Shown piece by piece: positions 1 to 5,561 of a stretch of DNA of 6,282 nucleotides. A model generated the notes under the pieces. The model saw nothing but the letters and a program-made list of their open reading frames with translations, was not told the origin of the DNA and searched no databases. A program made the translations under genes and the position numbers. Within the stretch, counting starts at the first letter, position 1. Every line of letters begins with the position of its first letter. Source of the DNA: Oscillospiraceae bacterium (GTDB lineage: Bacteria > Bacillota > Clostridia > Oscillospirales > Oscillospiraceae); contig JAAZCZ010000116.1 of the NCBI GenBank assembly GCA_012513005.1, positions 1 through 6,282 of the forward strand. The letters are read 5' to 3'.

Positions 1-338
1 GCTATGCCGTCTTTATCTTTGCGTGTTCCGGCTCCGACAAGGAGGTTTTCCTCAACTGTGAGTTTGGCAAATATCTGCCTTGCCTCAGGCACCTGAACAA
101 GCCCCGCCTCTACTATTTCATAGGGCTTTGTAGGTATGGGCTTTCCCATAAACTCGATTGTGCCGCCTGTTCTTTTCATAACTGCCGAGATGCATTTTAG
201 AAGAGTCGACTTGCCGGCTCCGTTTGCACCGAGAACAGAGACAATTTCTCCCTCTTCAAGGCTAAGTGATACTCCGCGCAGTGCCTGTATTCCGCCGTAG
301 GCTGCCGAGAGATTTTCTATTTTAAGTATTTCAGCCAT
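1..338 (-). CDS. livF: LivF-type branched-chain amino acid ABC transporter ATPase (N-terminal part; cut by window edge)
   Basis: This is the second cytoplasmic ATPase of the LivFGHMK transporter; with LivG it hydrolyses ATP to drive uptake through LivH/LivM. I translated 112 codons from ATG 338-336, beginning MAEILKIENLSAAYGGIQAL. The Walker A motif GANGAGKST is at residues 37-45, and the Q-loop segment VQVPEARQIFAKLTVEENL (about 81-99) is close to the VPEGRxIFxxLTVxENL form typical of LivF. The signature motif, Walker B and H-loop lie beyond the left edge, so the gene is partial only because of the window. The ATG shares one base with the livG stop (TGATG), and a GGGAGG site at 353-348 lies 9 bases upstream inside livG, so translation is probably coupled. 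The family is usually about 235 residues, so roughly half is present. Assignment to LivF rather than another ATPase rests on motif wording and position after livG. Confidence 0.95.
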   Translation of the reverse strand, partial: MAEILKIENLSAAYGGIQALRGVSLSLEEGEIVSVLGANGAGKSTLLKCISAVMKRTGGTIEFMGKPIPTKPYEIVEAGLVQVPEARQIFAKLTVEENLLVGAGTRKDKDGI

Positions 339-1117
339 CACTCATCGCCTCCCAGGTATGCCTTGATTACTTCGGGATTGCTCTTAATTTCAGCCGGTGT
401 GCCGACTGCTATTGTCTTTCCGAAGTTTAGAACTGTGCAATGGTCGCAGAGATTTGTTACAACATCCATGTGGTGCTCTATCATGAGAATTGTTATGTCG
501 AAGTGAGATTTTATCTCTTTGACAAACTGAACAAGATCAAGTGACTCCTCTGCATTCATGCCCGCTGCCGGCTCGTCTAAGAGCAGGAGCTTCGGCTTTA
601 GAGCCATGGCTCTTGCAATTTCGAGCTTGCGCTGGTGACCGTATGGCAGGGATGAGGCTCTCTCGTTTGCCTTATCAGAAAGACCCACAAATCCCAAAAG
701 ATCCATTGCCTCTTCTCGCAGATAAGCCTCTAACTTTTTGTACTTAGCTGTTTTAAATATTGCCTGGGGCATGTTATATTTAGCGTCCATATTGCTGGCT
801 ATAATAACATTGTCCACAACCGAGAGATTCGAAAACAGCCTTATATTCTGGAAGGTTCTGCCTATGCCGAGCTGTGCCACCTTGTGCGGTGTTGTCTTTG
901 TTATGTCGTTTTCCATAAAGAAAATCTTGCCCGAGTCAGGTGCGTATATGCCGGTTATGTTATTAAATATTGTGGTCTTGCCGGCACCGTTTGGCCCTAT
1001 TAGCCCGTGAATCTTGCCTCGCTCGATTTTCACGCTGAAGTCGTTTATTGCATGCACTCCGCCGAAGTGTTTATCGACATTTTGCATTTCAAGTACAGGA
1101 GAATTCGTGTTAGTCAT
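338..1117 (-). CDS. livG: LivG-type branched-chain amino acid ABC transporter ATPase
   Basis: This is a complete 259-residue cytoplasmic nucleotide-binding subunit pairing with LivF under the LivH/LivM permeases. Visible motifs: Walker A GPNGAGKTT at 41-49, Q-loop GRTFQNIRLF around Q90, an ABC signature of the divergent LivG type (LPYGHQRKLEIARA, 157-170), Walker B LLLLDEP at 177-183, the LivG-typical AAGMNAEE after it, and the switch histidine in MIEHHMDVV (H215). The length and the long insert between the Q-loop and the signature fit LivG rather than the shorter LivF. E. coli-type LivG usually reads EHD at the switch; here it is EHH, which I believe also occurs in Firmicute homologues. The start overlaps the end of livM by 8 bp and has an AAGGGGG site at 1133-1127 nine bases upstream, which supports this ATG. 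Its stop overlaps the livF start by one base. Confidence 0.97.
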   Translation of the reverse strand: MTNTNSPVLEMQNVDKHFGGVHAINDFSVKIERGKIHGLIGPNGAGKTTIFNNITGIYAPDSGKIFFMENDITKTTPHKVAQLGIGRTFQNIRLFSNLSVVDNVIIASNMDAKYNMPQAIFKTAKYKKLEAYLREEAMDLLGFVGLSDKANERASSLPYGHQRKLEIARAMALKPKLLLLDEPAAGMNAEESLDLVQFVKEIKSHFDITILMIEHHMDVVTNLCDHCTVLNFGKTIAVGTPAEIKSNPEVIKAYLGGDE

Positions 1118-2093
1118 TGCCGTTATCCCCCTTATTTGCTTTTATCTTGTTTTTACCTGTTATCCGCTCCCAAAACAGCTTTGCGTTTTGAGGAAGGTTA
1201 ATTATACCCTTAATAAAACGCTTTAAGGAAAATTCCTTGTAGCCGTAAAGTCCGCTGGGTCTGAACATGATAATCAGTATTACTGCCAAACCGTAGAGGA
1301 GCATGCGGTAGTTAGCCAGAGCTCTGAATGCCTCGGGCAGCACTGTGACTATTATTGCGCCGAACACAGAGCCTGTGAGTGAGCCAAGACCGCCTATTAC
1401 AGTTGTTGTTATAAGCTCGCAGCTCTTAGCTAAGTTAAAGCTGTTGGGTACTATGTACATGAGATATCCGGCGTAGAGTGCTCCAGCCCAGCCTGCGTAT
1501 ATTGCAGAAAATGTGAATGACATTCTCTTAAAGCGGAAGGCATTGATGCCGACAGCCTCTGCCGCCATCTCGTTTTCACGGATAGAGGTCAGGTTTCTGC
1601 CGTACTTGGAGTGAATGAACCTCCAAGCGATGAAAAACGCCAGCACTGTGCAGATTACGCAAAAGAGCATTGTGGAATACGGCGGGATTCCGGGGTATCC
1701 GGCAGAGCCGCCCGTTGTGCCTTTCATGTAGTTAAAAAGCACCCTCACGCACTCGCCGAAGCCGAGGCATGTAATAAGGAAGTAGTCGCCTTTTAGCTTT
1801 AGCGTTATTGAGCCGAGCAGGTATGCAATAAAGCCTGCAAAAAGTGCTCCGGCTATAATCGCAAAGATAAAATTCACTTTAAACTGCACTGTGAGTATTG
1901 CCGCTGTGTATGCGCCTATCGACATAAACCCGGCGTTTCCGAATGAAAAGAGCCTTGTAAACCCGGTTAATACGGACATGCCGAGCACTGCAATGATGTT
2001 TATGCACATCATTATGATAACACCCTGCAAATAGGTGTTTATCTGGAAGAAGGAGCTTACCGCCCCGTTTATCTGGCTAAAGAGTTCTATCAT
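1110..2093 (-). CDS. livM: LivM-type branched-chain amino acid ABC transporter permease
   Basis: This is one of the two integral-membrane permeases; it forms the translocation path with LivH. The 327-residue product is hydrophobic with several membrane segments from about residue 22 to 276. Family motifs in order: GFTRLFSFGNAGFMSIGAYTAA (44-65, compare LSLGHAAFFGIGAYTAA), LKGDYFLITCLGFGE (100-114) with TTGGSAGYPGIP after it, YGRNLTSIRENEMAAEAVGIN (164-184), the cytoplasmic ATPase-contact region TTVIGGLGSLTGSVFGA (230-246), and FRPSGLYG (277-284). After the last membrane segment there is a tail of about 43 residues that is lysine- and asparagine-rich and probably cytoplasmic. The start has a strong AAGGGGGG site (2109-2102) that overlaps the livH stop codon, leaving only 14 bp between the genes. 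The 3' end overlaps livG by 8 bp. Confidence 0.96.
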   Translation of the reverse strand: MIELFSQINGAVSSFFQINTYLQGVIIMMCINIIAVLGMSVLTGFTRLFSFGNAGFMSIGAYTAAILTVQFKVNFIFAIIAGALFAGFIAYLLGSITLKLKGDYFLITCLGFGECVRVLFNYMKGTTGGSAGYPGIPPYSTMLFCVICTVLAFFIAWRFIHSKYGRNLTSIRENEMAAEAVGINAFRFKRMSFTFSAIYAGWAGALYAGYLMYIVPNSFNLAKSCELITTTVIGGLGSLTGSVFGAIIVTVLPEAFRALANYRMLLYGLAVILIIMFRPSGLYGYKEFSLKRFIKGIINLPQNAKLFWERITGKNKIKANKGDNGND

Positions 2094-2107
2094 AATTAAT
2101 TCCCCCC

Positions 2108-2980
2108 TTATGCCTTATCCTGAACGTCGACACCAAACAAGCCGCTCGGTTTGACAAGCAGGAGAACAATAAGCAATGCAAACGAGAAAAAGTCTCTCAA
2201 GCTTGAGCTTATGTAGGCTGAGACCAGAGTTTCGATTATGCCGAGCAAAACAGCTCCGACTATCGCCCCGGGCACACTGCCGAGACCGCCTATTACCGAG
2301 GCAATAAATGCCTTTAAGCCCACATTGCCCATTGTCGGGAACACGTTATATTTCATTCCGTACAAAACACCGGCAACACCTGCTAGTGAGCCTGCCAGCA
2401 AAAACACCATTGCTATGGTTCTGTCTACTCTTACACCGAGCACCCTCGCTGCATACGAGTTAGAAGCTATTGCACGGACATTGAGTCCAAATTTTGTTTT
2501 GTTTATTATATAGATGAGCAGCACAAGCACAACTGCGGTAATGCATAGGCTTATTATATCCAAAACTCCGATATATGAGTTTCCGATTTGAATTGTGGTC
2601 ACGGGTAGTCTAAAAGCATATGAGCGATACTGACCCGAGAATATTAGGTTAGCTGCCTGCTGAAGTACATTTGAAAGTCCCATTGCGGCTATCATGAGGA
2701 ACATATTCGGCGCACCGTTGCTGCGAATTCTGCGATATGTGGTTCTTTCACAGAGAAAGCTGATTGCCGCACCGCCCGCTACGCCTGCGGCAGCTGCGAC
2801 TAAAAACGGAAGACCGAGCAAGTTGGAAAAGACAATGGCAACATATGCACCGACCATCGCAAACTCGCCGTGAGACCAGTTAGAGAAGTCAAGCAAGCTA
2901 TAAATAAGAGAATAGCCGGTCGCCAGCAGTGCAAAGATGCCGCCGACGGATATGCCCGTAATCAGCTGTTGCAGAAGCAT
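2108..2980 (-). CDS. livH: LivH-type branched-chain amino acid ABC transporter permease
   Basis: This is the first permease of the transporter, 290 residues, the usual length for LivH. It begins with a membrane segment (LLQQLITGISVGGIFALLATGYSLIYSLL) in the family's characteristic form, followed by DFSNWSHGEFAMVGAYVA (31-48), which matches the LivH FAHGexxMxGAY pattern. Further landmarks are the CERTTYRRIRSNGAPNMFLMIAAMGLSNVLQQ loop (77-108), the GVRVDRTIAMVFLLAGSLAGVAGVLYG stretch (182-208), the ATPase-coupling region GLKAFIASVIGGLGSVPGAIVGA (221-243) and the C-terminal VKPSGLFG (276-283). An AGGAGA site at 2992-2987, six bases before the ATG, supports the start. It lies 119 bp downstream of livK, after a stable hairpin, and 14 bp upstream of livM, so livHMGF form a tight block that is likely transcribed by read-through from livK. 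An extra internal promoter is not obvious. Confidence 0.96.
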   Translation of the reverse strand: MLLQQLITGISVGGIFALLATGYSLIYSLLDFSNWSHGEFAMVGAYVAIVFSNLLGLPFLVAAAAGVAGGAAISFLCERTTYRRIRSNGAPNMFLMIAAMGLSNVLQQAANLIFSGQYRSYAFRLPVTTIQIGNSYIGVLDIISLCITAVVLVLLIYIINKTKFGLNVRAIASNSYAARVLGVRVDRTIAMVFLLAGSLAGVAGVLYGMKYNVFPTMGNVGLKAFIASVIGGLGSVPGAIVGAVLLGIIETLVSAYISSSLRDFFSFALLIVLLLVKPSGLFGVDVQDKA

Positions 2981-3008
2981 AGTGTATCTCCTAATTCTTA
3001 TATAGCTT

Positions 3009-3043
3009 AAACAAAGGGGAGGAGCTTCTCCTCCCCTTTGTTT
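3009..3043 (-). terminator. Intercistronic hairpin between livK and livH (attenuating terminator or mRNA-stabilising stem)
   Basis: The 16-base arms 3009-3024 and 3028-3043 are perfectly complementary around a 3-base loop. Read on the minus strand, the stem is GC-rich at the loop end (GGGGAGGAG/CTCCTCCCC) and the 3' arm finishes in TTTGTTT, followed by AAGC. It therefore resembles an intrinsic terminator whose U-tract is interrupted by a G and folded into the stem. It sits 56 bp after the livK stop and just ahead of livH. In SBP-first ABC operons such hairpins commonly limit read-through or protect the upstream mRNA, so that binding protein exceeds permease. The hairpin is seen directly; its termination efficiency is inferred. 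Confidence 0.72.
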
Positions 3044-3050
3044 TGGGTTA

Positions 3051-3085
3051 TTCGTGCTCCGTTACTTATTTGCTCGGATTACGAA
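3051..3085 (-). repeat. Imperfect inverted repeat just after livK (possible second 3'-end hairpin)
   Basis: Arms 3051-3061 and 3075-3085 pair at 9 of 11 positions (five outer TTCGT/ACGAA pairs, a 2x2 internal mismatch, then TCCG/CGGA) around a 13-base loop. It lies between the livK stop codon and the stronger 3009-3043 hairpin, in the untranslated part of the livK-livH transcript. It has no U-tract on the minus strand, so it is not a terminator by itself. A role in mRNA protection or processing is inference only. Confidence 0.35.
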
Positions 3086-3099
3086 GTTAATGATTAATA

Positions 3100-4290
3100 T
3101 TATTTCTGTGCCTCGATGGTCTCAACATAGTTGAATGCATCGCCTGTGCACTTATAAACTGCGCATGCCATTGAGGGGTTGTGGGTTTTGGGATCCATTA
3201 CGAGTGTTCCGATGAGGCCCTTGAATACGTCTGTGCCTTCCAGTGCATCACGAACAGCTGTGGGGTCTGCTGAGCCTGCGCGCTTAATGGCGTCAACTAT
3301 CCACATAACTCCGTCATAGCCGAAGAGACACTCAGCTTCCATGCCTATGTTGTACTCTTTTGCAATCTTCTCGCCAAAGGCCTTTGCCTCGGGGGAGTTA
3401 AAGCCTATACGGGAGACATAGAGGCAGTCTTCAAGAGCGCCGTTTGCCTCGCCTGCCAGCTGGGCTGAGTCCCAACCGTCATGACCCATCATGAGGGCCT
3501 TGATGCCGAGCTCGCGTGCCTGCTTTGCAAATGTTGCTGTCTTTGCATAGTCGTTCATTACTATGAAAATGACATCGGGCTCTGCTTTTTTAATGTTGGT
3601 GAGCTGTGCACGGAAGTCAACGTCGCCTTCCTGACCCTGCTCGTCTGCAACTATCTTGCCGCCCTTGCCTTCAAATGCGTCTTTGATGAACTTGCCGACA
3701 GACTCTGAGTTTGTTTGTCCGGCTATGGTGAAGAGAGCTGCCTTTTCGAGCTTGAGGTTATCATATGCGTAGTTGCCTATGACTGTTCCGAGATAGGAGT
3801 CAATAAAGCACATGCGGAAGGAATAGGGATGCAGCTTGCCGCTCTCGTCTATTGTGACAAGCTCGTTGGATGCTGCTGTGCCAATGATGGGAACCTTAAC
3901 TTGGTCTGCAACAGATGCCATGGGAATGTTGCAGGAGGAGAAGTTTGTGCCGATTTCGGCTACAATCTTGTGCTCCTCAACCAGCTTCTTGAAAGCGGAA
4001 ACAGAGTCTGCTGCTTCGCCCTTGCCGTCCATCGGGACAAGCTCGAGCATTTTGCCGTCTAATACGCCGCCGGCAGCATTAATCTCTTTGACTGCCATCT
4101 CAGCACCGTACTTACCTGCAGTACCCCAAAGGGCAGTCGGACCTGTCAGGTCGCCAACGTAGCCGATTTTGATTGTGTCGCTTGCGCCCTTATCGGGTGC
4201 GGGTGCTCCGCCGCCGGACGGCTGTGTGCCGCATGCAGCGAGGGCCAGCACAAGGACAGTAACAAGCAGTATTGCTACTATTTTTTTCAT
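3100..4290 (-). CDS. livK: Branched-chain/hydrophobic amino acid-binding lipoprotein (LivK/LivJ-like, type I periplasmic-binding fold)
   Basis: This is the extracytoplasmic receptor that captures the substrate and delivers it to LivHM. The 396-residue product starts MKKIVAILLVTVLVLALAAC: a short basic n-region, a hydrophobic core and lipobox LAAC with the lipidated cysteine at C20. A Gly/Ala/Pro-rich linker follows (about 21-36). The mature domain has the type I binding-protein pattern: IKIGYVGDLTGPTALWG (40-56), AEMAVKEINAAGGVLDGK (63-80), GTNFSSCNIPMASVADQVKVPIIGTAASN (114-142, likely ligand-contact Ser/Thr), DVDFRAQLTNIKKAEPDVIF (223-242) and GHDGWDS (269-275). The start is supported by a perfect AGGAGG at 4303-4298, seven bases upstream. 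Six cysteines besides C20 (120, 161, 289, 321, 376, 381) are unusual for this fold. The ligand is inferred from the operon; related receptors bind other amino acids or amides, so specificity is not certain. Confidence 0.94.
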   Translation of the reverse strand: MKKIVAILLVTVLVLALAACGTQPSGGGAPAPDKGASDTIKIGYVGDLTGPTALWGTAGKYGAEMAVKEINAAGGVLDGKMLELVPMDGKGEAADSVSAFKKLVEEHKIVAEIGTNFSSCNIPMASVADQVKVPIIGTAASNELVTIDESGKLHPYSFRMCFIDSYLGTVIGNYAYDNLKLEKAALFTIAGQTNSESVGKFIKDAFEGKGGKIVADEQGQEGDVDFRAQLTNIKKAEPDVIFIVMNDYAKTATFAKQARELGIKALMMGHDGWDSAQLAGEANGALEDCLYVSRIGFNSPEAKAFGEKIAKEYNIGMEAECLFGYDGVMWIVDAIKRAGSADPTAVRDALEGTDVFKGLIGTLVMDPKTHNPSMACAVYKCTGDAFNYVETIEAQK

Positions 4291-4321
4291 GAATGTGCCT
4301 CCTAAAATATTTAATTATATT

Positions 4322-4350
4322 GCAGTGTTTATAGGACAAAAAACACTTGC
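4322..4350 (-). repeat. Inverted repeat in the presumed livK leader (hairpin or operator)
   Basis: AGTGTTT at 4324-4330 and AAACACT at 4341-4347 are perfect reverse complements separated by 10 bases. Two more G-C pairs (4322-4323 with 4349-4350) can form if T4348 is bulged. The element lies 19 bases upstream of the livK SD (4303-4298) and downstream of the candidate promoter. It could therefore be a leader hairpin or a dimeric repressor site. No known regulator consensus is recognised. Confidence 0.4.
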
Positions 4351-4363
4351 CGTAATTAAGATT

Positions 4364-4392
4364 AGTTAACCAAACATTGAGGTCATTGTCAA
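4364..4392 (-). promoter_or_regulatory. Candidate livK operon promoter
   Basis: On the minus strand a perfect -35 hexamer TTGACA (4392-4387) is followed, after 17 bp, by TTAACT (4369-4364), a poor -10 that is preceded by TG one base away (TGGTTAACT, extended -10 form). Transcription would start near 4357 and give a leader of about 65 bases before the livK ATG. A-tracts lie just upstream of the -35 (4399-4421). A competing -10-like TATAAA at 4333-4328 has no good -35 partner. The -35 is convincing; the exact -10 is not. Confidence 0.45.
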
Positions 4393-4623
4393 GCCCGATT
4401 TTGAGTGTTTTTGTTTATTTTCCCTCGTCTTTTTCTACAAATATTTGCCGCCACTGTGCAATATGTCGTTTTTCTATTTTCTGTTTTGTCTATTTTGCAC
4501 AAAGGACTCTGTCGCTTAGCGGTGTTTGACCTTTGATTAAAATGGGTTTTTGTTGATTTGTGTTAATTTGACCCTTAGTTTTTATTTATTATCTACAAAA
4601 ATGCTTTATAAACCAACAAAGTC

Positions 4624-4652
4624 TTTAATTTTTCTGCCTGCAAGTATATAAT
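4624..4652 (+). promoter_or_regulatory. Candidate promoter of the split transketolase genes
   Basis: A consensus -10 TATAAT is at 4647-4652, and a weak -35 TTTAAT at 4624-4629 is 17 bp upstream. The start of transcription would fall near 4659, giving a leader of about 40 bases with the SD AAGGAGAT at 4684-4691. An alternative further upstream is TTGACC (4568-4573) with TATCTA (4590-4595) at 16 bp, which has a better -35 but a poor -10. Confidence 0.45.
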
Positions 4653-4681
4653 CAAATCGGCAGTAGTTTGCTGATTATATA
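4645..4681 (+). repeat. Perfect 10-bp inverted repeat spanning the transketolase -10 and leader
   Basis: TATATAATCA at 4645-4654 and TGATTATATA at 4672-4681 are exact reverse complements with 17 bases between. The left arm contains the candidate -10 box, and the right arm ends three bases before the SD. It could be an operator overlapping the promoter. As RNA the structure could form only if transcription starts upstream of the left arm. AT-richness raises the chance of coincidence. Confidence 0.5.
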
Positions 4682-4700
4682 ATAAGGAGATATTGCATCA

Positions 4701-5561
4701 ATGAATGGCTGTTTGAAAACAGATAATTTAGCCGAGCTTGAGCTTATTGCAGCAGAGATTCGCAAATCTGCACTGGACATGGTATACCGTGCCTCCTCCG
4801 GTCATATTGGCGGCTCTTTTTCTATGTGTGAGCTTTTAGCCGCTTTGTATTTTAATGAGCTTCGCATAGACCATAATTGCCCTGCGGATAAGAACAGAGA
4901 TCGCTTTGTGCTGAGCAAGGGTCACTGCACCCCGGCGCTGTATTCTGCACTCGCCCTGCGCGGCTATTTCCCGAAGGAGGAGCTTTTGGGATTTAGAGAT
5001 ATAGACTCGCATCTTTCGGGGCATGCCGAGATGCGCCATGTCAAGGGCGTGGATATGTCCACAGGCAGCTTGGGTCAGGGGCTTTCTGCCGCTGTCGGCA
5101 TGGCACTAGCCGGCAGGATAGACAAGAGCGATTACAGAGTTTATGCCGTCTTGGGTGACGGAGAATTGCAGGAGGGTCAAATCTGGGAGGCTTCTATGGC
5201 TGCCGGTAATTTTGCCCTTTCTAATCTCTGCGCTATTGTGGATAACAACAATATTCAGATAGACGGCACAGTTGATGAAATAATGTCGCCATATCCTATT
5301 GACGAGAAGTTTGCTGCCTTTGGCTGGAATGTGATTTGCTGCAAGGGTCACGACATTGCAGATATTTTGAGCGCATTTGATAAAGCGCGTGCGTGCAAGG
5401 ATAAGCCAAGCGTTATCATAGCTTCGACTATTAAGGGCAAAGGCGTTTCGTTTATGGAAAACAGCTGCGCCTGGCACGGAAACAACCCGAATGAGGAGCA
5501 GTATAATATAGCCGCAGCGGAGCTTTCTGACGCGGCAGATAAAGCAAGGGAGGCATTATAA
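4701..5561 (+). CDS. Transketolase, N-terminal (TPP diphosphate-binding) subunit
   Basis: This is the first half of a split, thiamine-diphosphate- and divalent-metal-dependent transketolase, which transfers two-carbon ketol units between sugar phosphates in the non-oxidative pentose phosphate pathway. The 286-residue cytoplasmic product has the family landmarks in order: SSGHIGGSFSMCELLAALYF (32-51) with H35, DRFVLSKGHCTPALYS (67-82) with H75, GHAE with H108, STGSLGQGLSAAVGMAL (120-136), the TPP/metal motif from GDG (152-154) to NNN (182-184), and KGKGVSFMENSCAWHG (245-260) with H259. The four histidines appear to match active-site His30, 69, 103 and 263 of yeast transketolase. The length matches known split N-subunits, so this is not a truncation. 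The SD AAGGAGAT at 4684-4691 supports the start. The stop overlaps the next ATG by one base. A specialised role, such as a transketolase for a particular sugar catabolic route, cannot be excluded. Confidence 0.95.
   Translation: MNGCLKTDNLAELELIAAEIRKSALDMVYRASSGHIGGSFSMCELLAALYFNELRIDHNCPADKNRDRFVLSKGHCTPALYSALALRGYFPKEELLGFRDIDSHLSGHAEMRHVKGVDMSTGSLGQGLSAAVGMALAGRIDKSDYRVYAVLGDGELQEGQIWEASMAAGNFALSNLCAIVDNNNIQIDGTVDEIMSPYPIDEKFAAFGWNVICCKGHDIADILSAFDKARACKDKPSVIIASTIKGKGVSFMENSCAWHGNNPNEEQYNIAAAELSDAADKAREAL

Larger units (their letters stand above)
4291..4700. other. Divergent intergenic region between livK and the transketolase genes
   Basis: These 410 bp contain no convincing gene. The DNA is AT-rich, and from about 4399 to 4600 the plus strand is strongly T-rich with many T-runs of 4 or 5. 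It must hold the promoters of both flanking operons, which are transcribed away from each other. Recognisable items are annotated separately: a livK promoter, a leader inverted repeat, and a transketolase promoter within a dyad. Other weaker repeats are two TTTGACC copies (4525-4531 and 4567-4573, 42 bp apart) and an inverted pair TGTGCAA/TTGCACA (4455-4461 and 4495-4501). I see no tRNA, T-box, or recognisable riboswitch. Confidence 0.8.

Noticed and set aside
600..1040. LivG switch region EHH instead of the E. coli-type EHD, and a non-canonical ABC signature (LPYGHQ)
   Set aside because: The catalytic histidine, Walker A and Walker B are intact and such variation is ordinary within LivG proteins; it is not evidence of a defective ATPase.
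541..1226. Short plus-strand open frames opposite livG and the 3' end of livM
   Set aside because: Antisense to coding sequence with full ATPase and permease motifs; proteins are without recognisable features.
1381..2300. Near-identical stretch shared by livM (about 1381-1400) and livH (about 2276-2297)
   Set aside because: It encodes the same conserved IGGLGS ATPase-contact motif in two paralogous permeases, so it is explained by homology rather than a functional DNA repeat.
3481..4162. Several plus-strand open frames opposite livK (for example 3715-4062 and 3836-4162)
   Set aside because: They are antisense to an intact, clearly homologous gene, lack good ribosome binding sites, and have compositions typical of the complement of coding DNA.
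4169..4369. Plus-strand frame running from the 5' part of livK into the intergenic region
   Set aside because: Most of it is antisense to the livK signal peptide, and no ribosome binding site is evident; not supported as a gene.
4304..4400. T-box, CodY box or other amino acid riboswitch ahead of livK
   Set aside because: The leader appears to be only about 65 bases, with no terminator/antiterminator pair or T-box sequence, and no convincing AATTTTCWGAAAATT match.
4678..4683. Second TATAAT as a transketolase -10
   Set aside because: It abuts the SD (4684-4691), so a transcript from it would begin at or after the ribosome binding site; there is also no -35 at the right distance. It is better read as the right arm of the dyad.
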